Notes: generated by a model not told the origin, from the sequence alone. 36,175 nt of DNA from Flammeovirgaceae bacterium UBA4465 (GCA_905182655.1 CAJJCN010000017.1:1-36175), one strand, 5' to 3'; positions 18,106 through 26,388 are shown, numbered from the stretch's first letter. Made by a program: numbers and translations.

Positions 18106-19318
18106 GTTTATCTAAGGTTTTTTTTACCCAGTTTAACTCGCGAATAATACTATTGACCCTATCTATTTGCATATTTTTGGGTAATACATCCCAGGTATAG
18201 GTTTCTACCTCTAAATGCTGAGTAAACGGGGCTTTCAACCAAAGGCGCAAGGTTTCAATGATGTCTTCTTGTGTGGAGTAAAGTTTACCATAGGTTTCTG
18301 TAAATACAGGTACATGGAAGTGTGTCCTTATTTCATCATAGGTATATTCATCAAGGGAAGATAAGGCGGGACCTAAATCAGTGTATCGCATCAATTTTCC
18401 ATCGTTTCGCTTAACTACCGCTTGATGCAAATAGGTAGGCTCGTCAAAAGGCAATAGCTCTATAGGCACCCAACTTGGGTCGGTTTGATTTCGAAGATTT
18501 CCTGAACCGAGCGCCGCACTAATTTGAATTCTTCCAATATTAATGTCTGCCTTTTTGATGCGCGACAAAGCCTCTGAGGGCTTTTCAAAGCCTACGGCAA
18601 AATGGCAAACATCGTAGCACATTTGAAAATGTGTTCTAATGATTTGGTCCGCTTCTTTTTCCGTTATGCCTAGGCGAGTTTTAATTTTTGGAAGGGCTTT
18701 GAGCAGCAAATAGTCATTGAAAAAAGAAACAAATTCTTGACTGGTTTCTATTACGCCATCCGGTTCGGGCTCTAGGTCTAGATGTAAATTTTTACCGGTT
18801 TCATCTTTTAATATTTTTAAATAGCAGATCAGCTCTGTGAAATGTTCACAAGCCATGGATTTCACTCGATTGAGCTCTTTTTCTGTTCGATGCCAATACC
18901 GGTAAGAAATAGGGGATGTCGATACGCCACCATCCAGTCCCTCGGGTAATAATTTTGATAAGATTAGGAAAAGCCTTTTGGTATAGGCTAATCGATCTGA
19001 AGTACTCCAATCAGGCTGGTGGACGGCATCTTTTACTTTTTGATGGTGAAATCCACCATAGGGAAACCCATTGATAGTAAAAACGTACATATTTTCTTCC
19101 TTTAACCATACTTGGAAAGCGTTTAATTTGGTTTCCTTGATCAATTCCAAAGCGGCCAAATGAGACAGCCGAAGCCCAATACCAAAGGCGGCTTCCGTCA
19201 AGCCCTTACGTACTTGGGTCGTATAAGTTTTGAGGTTATGAAAGGTTTCATCCCAAGATTCACCAGGGTGAATATTACTGCAGTAGGTTAAATGTGCCTG
19301 ATGGTGTTCAATTTGCAT
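18089..19318 (-). CDS. eboE: EboE: TIM-barrel sugar-isomerase-like protein
   Basis: A 409-residue protein of the xylose isomerase-like TIM barrel type, named metabolite traffic protein EboE in current annotation. Features seen: FTINGFPYGGFHHQKVKD (residues near 80), LHLDLEPEPDGVIET with acidic residues as in metal-binding isomerases, MCYDVCHFAVGFE, IGRIQISAALG and a C-terminal VETYTWDVLP. The acidic and histidine residues sit at strand ends as expected for a divalent-metal active site, so an isomerase or epimerase reaction on a cyclised or sugar-like compound is likely; the substrate is not known. It overlaps eboD by 11 bp upstream and eboF by 17 bp downstream, which suggests coupled translation. 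Confidence 0.92.
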   Translation of the reverse strand: MQIEHHQAHLTYCSNIHPGESWDETFHNLKTYTTQVRKGLTEAAFGIGLRLSHLAALELIKETKLNAFQVWLKEENMYVFTINGFPYGGFHHQKVKDAVHQPDWSTSDRLAYTKRLFLILSKLLPEGLDGGVSTSPISYRYWHRTEKELNRVKSMACEHFTELICYLKILKDETGKNLHLDLEPEPDGVIETSQEFVSFFNDYLLLKALPKIKTRLGITEKEADQIIRTHFQMCYDVCHFAVGFEKPSEALSRIKKADINIGRIQISAALGSGNLRNQTDPSWVPIELLPFDEPTYLHQAVVKRNDGKLMRYTDLGPALSSLDEYTYDEIRTHFHVPVFTETYGKLYSTQEDIIETLRLWLKAPFTQHLEVETYTWDVLPKNMQIDRVNSIIRELNWVKKTLDKHAQVE

Positions 19319-20528
19319 GAATTACTGATTTTTGGTGCAACAACAGAGCCGCACGATCGAGACTGTTTTTACTCATTTCATGAACATTAAATTGGATACC
19401 TATTTCTTTGATTAAGGTGATGGTAAGCTGCCCGCCAAGATGTGCTCTAAATTCTTCCAATCCAGCATAAACCTCAGGATTAAGGGCATTGGTTTCTTGG
19501 TTGAGAAGCAGCGGGTGAAACAACGTGAATCCGAGTTGTCCAAGTACCGCATAGACTCTTTCAAAAACTTTATGGGACAGCAGGCCTTCGTTTACGGCAT
19601 AGGCCAGATCCAAAACTAAACCTATGGCAACTGCTTCACCATGTTTCACCTCAAATTCCGTGAGTTGTTCCAGCTTATGGGCGGCCCAATGTCCAAAATC
19701 GAGGGGTCTTGAGGATCCCATTTCAAAGGGATCTCCCTGCGATGAAATATGATCTACATGCAATGCGGCGCAGTCAAAAATCAATTTTTCCATCGTTTCG
19801 GTATCCCGACGACTGAGGGCCAGAGCATGATCTTCCAGCCAATAAAAAAAAGCAGCATCTTTGATGAGTGCAACTTTGACAGCTTCTGACATGCCCGACC
19901 GCCAATCTCGCTCATCAAGGGTATTTAAAAAATTAAAATCATTGATCACGGCAACAGGAGGAGAGAAGGTTCCTAAAAAGTTTTTCTTTCCAAAATAGTT
20001 GATGCCATTTTTGACGCCTACCCCAGAATCATTTTGGGCAAGAACGGTCGTAGGCATTCGGATGTGTCTGATGCCTCTATGTCCTATAGCTGCTGCGAAT
20101 CCAACCATATCTAAAATAGCACCCCCACCCATAGCAATCAAATAGGCGTGGCGGTCAATATTATTTTGATGGATATAGTTGAGCACTTCATTCATAGCAT
20201 CCAGCGAGTTCTTTGCCGGCTCTCCACCTGTGATTACTAGAGGTTCGGCGACTAACTGTAAAGAGGCAAAAGCATGGATATAGCTTTCAATGGCTTGAGA
20301 GAGTTTTGGCCAATGGTCTAGAAGTCCTTGATCGATCACAAAACCTAGCTTGATTTTTTCTCCTCTATCCGTTCGTTGGAAAAGATCATATAGGAGGGTA
20401 TTGGAGAGATGAAACACCTCTCTTGTAAACAGAATATTATATCGATAATTAATAGAAAAATTCTGTTCAATAATTCTCTTATTCTTCTGTAGATCAAAAT
20501 TTTCCTTAGAAATTTTATTCAATTGCAT
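19308..20528 (-). CDS. eboD: EboD: 3-dehydroquinate-synthase-like sugar phosphate cyclase
   Basis: A 406-residue member of the dehydroquinate synthase/sugar phosphate cyclase superfamily, which binds NAD and a metal to close a sugar phosphate into a carbocycle. NAD-binding residues: AMGGGAILDMVGFAA (133-147) and MPTTVLAQNDSGVGVKNGIN (158-177). Predicted zinc ligands: Glu215 (GMSEAVKVALI), His280 (LDFGHW) and His296 (KHGEAVAIG). This is not expected to be the housekeeping AroB: it lies in the ebo cluster and has a longer N-terminus. The product could be a dehydroquinate-like or valiolone-like cyclitol; that is inference. It is set apart from eboC by 164 bp that hold a hairpin, then overlaps eboE by 11 bp. 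Confidence 0.93.
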   Translation of the reverse strand: MQLNKISKENFDLQKNKRIIEQNFSINYRYNILFTREVFHLSNTLLYDLFQRTDRGEKIKLGFVIDQGLLDHWPKLSQAIESYIHAFASLQLVAEPLVITGGEPAKNSLDAMNEVLNYIHQNNIDRHAYLIAMGGGAILDMVGFAAAIGHRGIRHIRMPTTVLAQNDSGVGVKNGINYFGKKNFLGTFSPPVAVINDFNFLNTLDERDWRSGMSEAVKVALIKDAAFFYWLEDHALALSRRDTETMEKLIFDCAALHVDHISSQGDPFEMGSSRPLDFGHWAAHKLEQLTEFEVKHGEAVAIGLVLDLAYAVNEGLLSHKVFERVYAVLGQLGFTLFHPLLLNQETNALNPEVYAGLEEFRAHLGGQLTITLIKEIGIQFNVHEMSKNSLDRAALLLHQKSVIHAN

Positions 20529-20546
20529 AATTCATCTTTGAAATAA

Positions 20547-20616
20547 AAAGGGGACAACTCAAAGGTCTTCTTTATCAGGGTTAATATTTTTTAAAAGTCT
20601 GCAATTGTCCCTCTTT
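20547..20616 (-). promoter_or_regulatory. Hairpin with T-run between eboC and eboD
   Basis: On the minus strand GGGACAA (complement of 20611-20605) pairs with TTGTCCC (complement of 20557-20551) across a 47-base loop, and four more pairs extend it with one bulged base. The T-run that follows (complement of 20550-20541) resembles a terminator or attenuator. It lies in the only long gap inside the ebo operon. It could set a different level for eboD-F or process the message. Confidence 0.4.
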
Positions 20617-20692
20617 CAAAGGTAGATCAAAATCATTCTTTAGACAATATCAAGATAAAAGGAAGGCACGTTAACATTAATTAAAGCACTGC

Positions 20693-21580
20693 TCAAGTGA
20701 CCGCAAATCTTTTGGCCAACCCTAGGGAGATAGGCAACAATAGTAATACCAATAAGCCCAAGGTCCAATGTCCAAAGCCAGCGACATAGGAAGCATTCAG
20801 AGGGATAAGAGATAGAACCCCCATTTTAACTGCCATTTTGACAAACTCAGGTTTGTTTTCAACGATCGCCTTTATTTTGGCCTTTCCATTCATACCTATC
20901 CAAAACAGAATAAAAGGACTGGTCATCCATAAGTCCATCCAACCGAGAAACCCAATGCCTAAAAGTAAGCCAGTAACAACCAAGTCCAAGGCCAAAGCCA
21001 TGACTAGGGCTGATGTGTTGTTTCCCAATACTTCACCTTTGCTCGTTAGGGTAATGGCAGCTATGAAGATAACAGGAATCAGGCAAATCCATACTAAATT
21101 CGGGTGAGTGCTGAGCGGTAAAACACTCAGACCGAGCATCAAGTTTAATCCACGACAAACACCCATATTGAGCGGTCCAATGACTAAGAAATCTTTTGTA
21201 TACCGGTTATAAAGAAGGGCCGTGAGGGAGATTAAAAGGGCAATGAGCCCGCTTTCAGCATGAATCAAGAAGCTCAATAATATCCCAGTAACTAATAAGG
21301 TAATGGCAAGATTTTTTGCGTTTTTTAATGAAACTTGACCCCTTGGAAGAGGTCTTTCAGGTCTTTCTATTCGATCAATATTTAGATCAAAAATATCATT
21401 GAAGACAATACCACCACTGTAGAGGCATGAGGTAGACAAAAGGAGTAGAATAAGATTGAATAGGGGCGTTTCATGTAAATTAATAAAGCATCCGGCAATG
21501 GCGCAACCCGCCAGAACATCTGAGACGGCAGTGATGACATTTGCAGGTCTGATAAGTACCAGATAAGGATGTAAATTCAT
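20693..21580 (-). CDS. eboC: EboC: UbiA-like membrane prenyltransferase
   Basis: A 295-residue integral membrane protein of the UbiA prenyltransferase superfamily, with eight or nine predicted helices. The first aspartate-rich motif, which holds the prenyl diphosphate through magnesium, is complete: NDIFDLNID (61-69), followed by RIERPERPLPRG as in quinone and chlorophyll prenyltransferases. The second motif is less standard (ITLTSKGEVLGNN near 180), a form I associate with EboC. It would attach a prenyl chain to an aromatic or cyclic acceptor at the inner membrane, but neither substrate is known. It starts 6 bp after eboB and is followed by the largest gap in the operon. Confidence 0.92.
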   Translation of the reverse strand: MNLHPYLVLIRPANVITAVSDVLAGCAIAGCFINLHETPLFNLILLLLSTSCLYSGGIVFNDIFDLNIDRIERPERPLPRGQVSLKNAKNLAITLLVTGILLSFLIHAESGLIALLISLTALLYNRYTKDFLVIGPLNMGVCRGLNLMLGLSVLPLSTHPNLVWICLIPVIFIAAITLTSKGEVLGNNTSALVMALALDLVVTGLLLGIGFLGWMDLWMTSPFILFWIGMNGKAKIKAIVENKPEFVKMAVKMGVLSLIPLNASYVAGFGHWTLGLLVLLLLPISLGLAKRFAVT

Positions 21581-21586
21581 TAAAAG

Positions 21587-22492
21587 TTAGTTATCAACGA
21601 TATCGGAATTAGTCGATTTTTTAGGATTCTGACCTCTTAAAACGCTGTTGCCCCCATATAAAACAGACTGATCGAAATGCACGCCATTGGACCAATCACT
21701 TTCTTTCATATTACCGCTTTGAGCATACGCTTCAAGCGCATTTTGATAGCAGACGGCATGGACAACTTCACTTTTAATACCCTTGTCTAGCATGAGTTGA
21801 GCTGTTTTTGGCACAGATAAAGGATCACTGACACCCCAATCAGCCGAGCTATCTATAAATATTTTATTGGATCCATATTTTTCGACTACGGCTACCATCC
21901 GCTCACTTCCCATTTTTGTATTAGGATAAATGGTAAAAGCCGTCCAATAACCTCTTTCGAGAACTGATTCAACGGTTTCTTCATTATTATGATCGATGAT
22001 TACGGTCGAAGGATCAATACCATGCTCTTCCAATACATCCATACTTCTCAGGGTACCACTTTTCTTATCTCTGTGAGGGGTGTGCACCAGTATGGGTAGT
22101 TCTAGTTCTTTTGCCAATTCAATTTGAGCTCTAAAATACTTGTCTTCAGCGGCCGTTTGATCGTCATAGCCTATCTCGCCAATAGCTACCACATTATCTT
22201 TAAGAGCGAATAGAGGCAATAATTTCATGACCTCTTCAGCTAAACTTTCGTTATTGGCTTCTTTGGAGTTCAATCCTATGGTACAGTAATGTTTGATGCC
22301 AAACTGAGAAGCTCTGAAGGCTTCCCAACCTACAATACTGCTGAAGTAATCCTTAAAAGAGCCCACTTCAGTTCGGGGTTGACCTAGCCAGAAGGCCGGT
22401 TCAATGATGGCCACAATGCCTGCTTTTGACATGGCCTCATAGTCATTGGTCGTACGAGAGGTCATGTGAATGTGGGGATCAATAAATTTCAT
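21587..22492 (-). CDS. eboB: EboB: TatD-like metal-dependent hydrolase
   Basis: A 301-residue amidohydrolase-superfamily protein of the TatD type. The N-terminal HxH metal site is present (DPHIHM, His7 and His9), with AIGEIGYDDQTAAEDKYF carrying the bridging Glu, LPILVHTPHRDK with a third histidine region, VIIDHNNEETVE, and a late aspartate in FIDSSADWG. These follow the TatD order, so an active hydrolase on an unknown ebo intermediate is likely; a nuclease role is less likely in this setting. It starts 12 bp after eboA and ends 6 bp before eboC. Confidence 0.92.
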   Translation of the reverse strand: MKFIDPHIHMTSRTTNDYEAMSKAGIVAIIEPAFWLGQPRTEVGSFKDYFSSIVGWEAFRASQFGIKHYCTIGLNSKEANNESLAEEVMKLLPLFALKDNVVAIGEIGYDDQTAAEDKYFRAQIELAKELELPILVHTPHRDKKSGTLRSMDVLEEHGIDPSTVIIDHNNEETVESVLERGYWTAFTIYPNTKMGSERMVAVVEKYGSNKIFIDSSADWGVSDPLSVPKTAQLMLDKGIKSEVVHAVCYQNALEAYAQSGNMKESDWSNGVHFDQSVLYGGNSVLRGQNPKKSTNSDIVDN

Positions 22493-22504
22493 ATCTCTAT
22501 ATTA

Positions 22505-23374
22505 TTAAGCTTTTGATGTGTTTTGTAAGGCTTGATTTTTATGCAAGAAGTCGGATCCGATTTGATCCCAACTGATATTTCCTGTTTTTATTGACTGTGT
22601 ATTGAGCCATTTTTGGGCAACATCTAAGTTACTTTCTTTTATTACTTTGAGCATAGCCTGTTGACTAGGTTCGTCGCCTTCAACCATCTGTTTTCTCATT
22701 TCTAAAAATAGTTCTTCGGTTAAACAACCTCGCATCATGCGCCATAACTCTGGCGTTACGCGTCGCGATGCGGCCCATCGTTCTCGAGCATAGTCAAATA
22801 AGATATAGGCTAATTTTTTATTTTTTCTTTGATCTACATCCTTAATTTGATAAATGGGCCGCTCCATAAAAATGGCTTTGAGGACCATTTGGTTCCATTC
22901 ATCTTGGCTGAAATTGCTGGCAGGATAGGGGTTATTAAGGGCAATGGCATCGAAAACATCAACTATATTGGTTCTAATACCATTTACAACAATGGAAGCA
23001 AAATGACTTGCGTTTGCTAAGTAAGGAATTGATTTGTAAATGGTCACTTGCTCTCGGGTGTCTGCCACGGAGATCAATGTAGTGATGCTCTGAACTCTTA
23101 AAAGAGGATAATACATCAAGAGTGAAAAACGGCAGAGTTGATCTAATGTCCAATTGTCAATGTTAAATTCAGGATTTTTTAAAAGAATATTTTGAATTTG
23201 TCCTGGGTTTAGCTGAAGTTGACCGCGTGGGATTTTTTTATTTATAAGAGCAAATGTGATGAAAAAGTCCTGATCAGTCTTGATTGAATTAAGCTTTTGA
23301 TCAAACCAGTTTTTAGTTTTTTCGTCTTTGAGTTCATTTAAACAGTATTCCTTTATCAATTCAGAGAGACGCAC
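22505..23374 (-). CDS. eboA: EboA family protein, first gene of the ebo operon
   Basis: A 289-residue, mostly helical, soluble-looking protein. It has no motif of a known enzyme family, but the pattern LSLLMYYPLL-like (SLLMYYPLLRV), a HEAT-like helical middle, NPYPASNFSQDEWNQMVLKA, KAIFMERPI and YARERWAASRRV, and its place beside eboB-C-D-E-F, identify it as EboA. The start is a GTG at 23374: the frame meets a TAA 30 bp further upstream with no ATG between. It may act as a scaffold or specificity subunit, but that is only a guess. A perfect dyad lies 28 bp upstream, and the next gene on the strand ends 161 bp upstream, so the ebo promoter should be in that gap, although I found no good TAnnTTTG element there. 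Confidence 0.88.
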   Translation of the reverse strand: MRLSELIKEYCLNELKDEKTKNWFDQKLNSIKTDQDFFITFALINKKIPRGQLQLNPGQIQNILLKNPEFNIDNWTLDQLCRFSLLMYYPLLRVQSITTLISVADTREQVTIYKSIPYLANASHFASIVVNGIRTNIVDVFDAIALNNPYPASNFSQDEWNQMVLKAIFMERPIYQIKDVDQRKNKKLAYILFDYARERWAASRRVTPELWRMMRGCLTEELFLEMRKQMVEGDEPSQQAMLKVIKESNLDVAQKWLNTQSIKTGNISWDQIGSDFLHKNQALQNTSKA

Positions 23375-23402
23375 AGGTTCATTTTTAAAAAGGCTATAGG
23401 AT

Positions 23403-23419
23403 TAAGTCAAGGTGACTTA
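23403..23419. promoter_or_regulatory. Perfect 7-3-7 palindrome upstream of eboA (candidate operator)
   Basis: TAAGTCA, a 3-base spacer AGG, then TGACTTA: a perfect 17-bp dyad ending 29 bp before the eboA GTG. Its size fits a dimeric helix-turn-helix regulator. No regulator gene lies beside the cluster. Confidence 0.5.
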
Positions 23420-23535
23420 TGTTAAGAATATAAAATTAACACAATTAGCACTGGTTATATTAAATCAAAATAAGATTTTCAGCGATCACGGGTAAATATT
23501 TTTTTTCAATAGTGACTGCACCGTATTGTAATCAT

Positions 23536-24162
23536 CTATTGGTCATCATTTATCCATGGAACCCCTAGTTGAATGAGTTCCTGTTCAGATAATTTAATAC
23601 TACTTACTTCCATGGAAACGGGAGTTAGTGGTTGGTCTAGAGAATCCGTTGGCATTTCAGCGATCTGATCGAGCACCTCAAAACCTTTGAACAGTTGACC
23701 AAAAATCATATAGTTATCATCCAAGCGTGGGATTCCGTCTCGATCATGAACGATATACAACTGACAACCGGCAGATTGTTTTAGTGGATTAACATCTCTT
23801 CCTGCACCCACTGCCCCGTAAATGTGTCGAATGTTTGATCGAAATTCGGGATCTATTAAATAGGGTGAATCTTTAAATCCATCTGGTGTATCTGGACATC
23901 CTCCTTGGATGACAAAGTCTTTTATTACCCGATTAAAGGTAAGGGTATCCCAATAATGTTGATTAGCTAGAGAGAGGAAACTTTTTTTATGCTTGGGGGT
24001 TTCTTCATAAAGCCAAAATAACATCTCACCGTAGGGTGTTTTGATTTTCCCTACTTCATAATATTTTGACGAGGATGGATCACAACTGGCAAGTAGCCCA
24101 ACGAATAATAAAAAAAAGCAAGCCCTACACAATGTACTAGTTGTTTGTAATACCTGTGCCAT
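23536..24162 (-). CDS. Cyclophilin-type peptidyl-prolyl isomerase lipoprotein
   Basis: A 208-residue lipoprotein. The signal sequence runs to a clear lipobox, LLASC with Cys27, and the mature part is a cyclophilin domain that speeds proline isomerisation during folding. Signature residues: FNRVIKDFVIQGGCP with the catalytic Arg, GAVGAGRDVNPLKQSAGCQLYIV and NYMIFGQLFKGFEVLDQIAE. It should act in the periplasm, tethered to a membrane. I chose the ATG at 24162 because it puts the signal peptide at the N-terminus and leaves 4 bp after the previous gene's stop; the frame is open 36 codons further upstream, but that part overlaps the previous gene. It is on the ebo strand, 161 bp upstream of eboA. 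Confidence 0.9.
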   Translation of the reverse strand: MAQVLQTTSTLCRACFFLLFVGLLASCDPSSSKYYEVGKIKTPYGEMLFWLYEETPKHKKSFLSLANQHYWDTLTFNRVIKDFVIQGGCPDTPDGFKDSPYLIDPEFRSNIRHIYGAVGAGRDVNPLKQSAGCQLYIVHDRDGIPRLDDNYMIFGQLFKGFEVLDQIAEMPTDSLDQPLTPVSMEVSSIKLSEQELIQLGVPWINDDQ

Positions 24163-24166
24163 GAAA

Positions 24167-25036
24167 TCAAATATCACAGATTTCAATACCTTTTTTAAGT
24201 GAGGCCAAGGCATCTTGTTGTTTGGGAATAAATTCTTGTGCCACATGACCAGTAAATCCAGTATCTGCAATGGCTTTCATAATGGCTGGATAATACAGTT
24301 CTTGCGTTTCATCGATTTCGTTTCGTCCGGGTACGCCTGCAGTGTGATAATGACTGATGTAGTCCTTACGCTTTTGGATTGTGGCGATGACATCGCCTTC
24401 CATAATCTGCATATGATAAATATCATACAGGAGTTTGAAGTTTGAACTACCTAATTTATCAGTCAAAGCGACACCCCATTCGGTATGGTCACAGAGGTAA
24501 TCTTGGTGATCTACCTTTGAATTGAGCAATTCCATAGTTAAAACAATATTATGTTTTTCTGCCAATTTCACCACAGGTTCTAATCCTTTTGCACAGATCT
24601 CTAAACCTGCTGCATCCGAAAGGCCATTACGATTACCTGAAAAGCAAATGACATTTACTAAACCAGCATCAGCAGCTTTTGGGAAGGAGTCTTTATACTC
24701 TTTTAAGAGGTTTTTATGATTTTGAGGATCACTGAATCCATTGACAATACCCATTTGACTGCCATAAGCCATGGCGCAGGTCAGGTCATATTTTTGTGCC
24801 GTTGCCCACTGCTCAGAGGTCAGTAAATCAATTGAACTGATACCAATACTTTTGGCAAATTCACAAAGCTCTTCTAATTCAAATTGATTAAAGCACCATT
24901 CACATACCGAGTGATTGATTCTTTGAGAAAGGGGTGCGATTGGGTTACTGCCCGAAGAAGCAGTAGGTAAACCCATGAAACCTAATGTAGCCAAACCTGA
25001 TAAGTTTTTAAGTGCTCGTTTTCTAGTAATTTTCAT
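24167..25036 (-). CDS. Exported hydroxypyruvate-isomerase-like TIM-barrel protein
   Basis: A 289-residue protein of the sugar phosphate isomerase/epimerase (AP endonuclease family 2) type, closest in pattern to hydroxypyruvate isomerase: ELLNSKVDHQDYLCDHTEWG, LLYDIYHMQIMEGD, YISHYHTAGVPGRNEIDE and GHVAQEFIP, which supply the Glu, Asp, His and Glu metal ligands. The N-terminus (ITRKRALKNLSGLATLGFMG) looks like a Tat-type export signal, but with Arg-Lys-Arg in place of the strict twin arginine. The ATG at 25036 puts this signal first; the longer frame adds 36 residues without support. Its substrate is unknown. It is followed after 4 bp by the cyclophilin gene, and both precede the ebo operon on the same strand. 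Confidence 0.88.
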   Translation of the reverse strand: MKITRKRALKNLSGLATLGFMGLPTASSGSNPIAPLSQRINHSVCEWCFNQFELEELCEFAKSIGISSIDLLTSEQWATAQKYDLTCAMAYGSQMGIVNGFSDPQNHKNLLKEYKDSFPKAADAGLVNVICFSGNRNGLSDAAGLEICAKGLEPVVKLAEKHNIVLTMELLNSKVDHQDYLCDHTEWGVALTDKLGSSNFKLLYDIYHMQIMEGDVIATIQKRKDYISHYHTAGVPGRNEIDETQELYYPAIMKAIADTGFTGHVAQEFIPKQQDALASLKKGIEICDI

Positions 25037-25152
25037 TGCAGTTATTTTTAGGGAGGATGAATCAAGACAATAAACCCTCTCAATCTTTAAATTAAACAAA
25101 AAACAAGAAGGAATGCGGTTATATTTTAAAAATTTACATAGCATTGCCGCTT

Positions 25153-25968
25153 ATGATGAAAAGTGTGATTACCCTGCTTTCCTTTATCTTCCCTGATTTT
25201 TTTGTAAAAAAAGCATATCAGCAATTGACCCGTCCCAAATTTTATCCCTATCGAGCACATGAGAAGGACATTTTAGAGGATGCCATCATTGCTGATTTGG
25301 CCTTTAAAAAGGGCAATATAAAAACCTATAAATGGTTGGGAGGTCCACAAAAGATTCTTTTAATTCATGGCTGGGAGGGGCGAGTCACCCATTTCTCCGT
25401 GTTGATTCAACATTTAATAAAAGCGGGTTATACCGTTTATGGTTTTGATGCACCCAGTCATGGATTGAGCGATAAAGTAGAAACAAGTCTATTTGATTTC
25501 ATCGATTTGGTAGGTGAAATGATTGAGGTCGTCCAGCCAAAAATTGCTATAAGTCATTCATTTGGTGCGGTAGCCACCACTTATTCCTTAGCTAAGAATA
25601 GTGAATTGAAACTTGACAAATATGTACTGATTACCTGCCCCGATAAGTTTCGTGAGCGGATCGATGCCGTGGCTAATGATTTTGGCTTAGCTAAAGGCGT
25701 TGTCGACCGCCTGATTATAAAAATTGAGCGGGATTTTAATTTGGATGTTGGGAGATTAAATGTCAGTGAGTTTGTCAAAAAAATAAAAGTAAGAAAAGCA
25801 TATATCCTGCATGACCAAGATGACCGACAACTGCCGTTGAGCCAGTCCGTTCAAGTACATGAAAACTGGCCAAATTCAGATCTGGAAGTAGTGCGAGGGA
25901 CGGGACATTTTAAGATATTACAGGATGAAGAGGTGATCGCAAAAATCCTTAAGTTTTCAGCGAGCTAA
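25153..25968 (+). CDS. Alpha/beta hydrolase
   Basis: A 271-residue alpha/beta-hydrolase fold protein. Seen in order: ILLIHGWEGRVTHFSVLI (the HG oxyanion loop), GFDAPSHGLSD, the nucleophile elbow ISHSFGAV, which has Ser in place of the first Gly of GxSxG, then an Asp region (HDQDDRQLP) and the final His (RGTGHFKIL). A complete Ser-Asp-His triad is present. It is probably a cytoplasmic esterase or lipase-like enzyme; the N-terminal hydrophobic stretch could be a membrane contact and is not a clear signal peptide. The start is at ATG 25153; a TTG lies three codons earlier. It is transcribed away from the isomerase-like gene, with 116 bp between them, and stands alone. Confidence 0.85.
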   Translation: MMKSVITLLSFIFPDFFVKKAYQQLTRPKFYPYRAHEKDILEDAIIADLAFKKGNIKTYKWLGGPQKILLIHGWEGRVTHFSVLIQHLIKAGYTVYGFDAPSHGLSDKVETSLFDFIDLVGEMIEVVQPKIAISHSFGAVATTYSLAKNSELKLDKYVLITCPDKFRERIDAVANDFGLAKGVVDRLIIKIERDFNLDVGRLNVSEFVKKIKVRKAYILHDQDDRQLPLSQSVQVHENWPNSDLEVVRGTGHFKILQDEEVIAKILKFSAS

Positions 25969-25998
25969 TATCATTACGGCTAAAGACTTCGTCCAACC

Positions 25999-26388
25999 TC
26001 AAGATACCCTAGTTCTATTTTTAATGAATAGGCTACTGAGCCTTCCCATCACAAATCCCATAAAGATACCCAGCGTATTGGCGAGGAAATCCAACCATTC
26101 TCCATATCTATTGGCATAAGGCTGAATCAGTTCGATGGAACCACTGAGCAATACCATACCGAGCAAGTACCAGACGGTAAGCTTAGGTTGAGCATAGGCA
26201 ACGGGTAGTGCTAAAAAGAGGTAAGCAATAAAATGATAAATTTTATCAACACCTGAACTCATCATAGGCAGTTGAGGCAGGGGATACAAACTTAAAAACA
26301 AAATAATTAATAGTAAGAGTATCGTAAGTGGGATCCAAAAACGCCGGATTATTTGATCAATGGAGTTGATCATTTTCTTTTTAGTCAT
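25999..26388 (-). CDS. VanZ-like membrane protein
   Basis: A 129-residue protein with four predicted membrane helices: PLTILLLLIILFLSLYPLP, a second around FIAYLFLALPVAYA, a third at LLGMVLLSGSIELIQ and a fourth at FLANTLGIFMGFVMG. The motifs DKIYHFIAYLFLA and GEWLDFLANTLGI are those of the VanZ-like family, named after a teicoplanin-resistance protein whose mode of action is unclear. Resistance should not be assumed here. It converges on the alpha/beta hydrolase gene with 30 bp between them and no evident terminator. Confidence 0.85.
   Translation of the reverse strand: MTKKKMINSIDQIIRRFWIPLTILLLLIILFLSLYPLPQLPMMSSGVDKIYHFIAYLFLALPVAYAQPKLTVWYLLGMVLLSGSIELIQPYANRYGEWLDFLANTLGIFMGFVMGRLSSLFIKNRTRVS

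Noticed and set aside
19308-20528. EboD as housekeeping 3-dehydroquinate synthase AroB
   Set aside because: It is in frame overlap with eboE inside a full ebo cluster and no other shikimate gene is near; family context is better evidence than the general fold.
24163-24270. Longer start for the cyclophilin gene (36 extra codons)
   Set aside because: It overlaps the previous gene by about 100 bp and would bury the lipoprotein signal inside the protein. The ATG at 24162 gives a proper signal and lipobox.
25037-25144. Longer start for the isomerase-like gene (36 extra codons)
   Set aside because: The extra residues have no family support and would hide the export signal beginning at 25036.
25999-26388. 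VanZ-like protein as an antibiotic resistance gene
   Set aside because: The family is widespread without glycopeptide resistance genes, and none are seen nearby.
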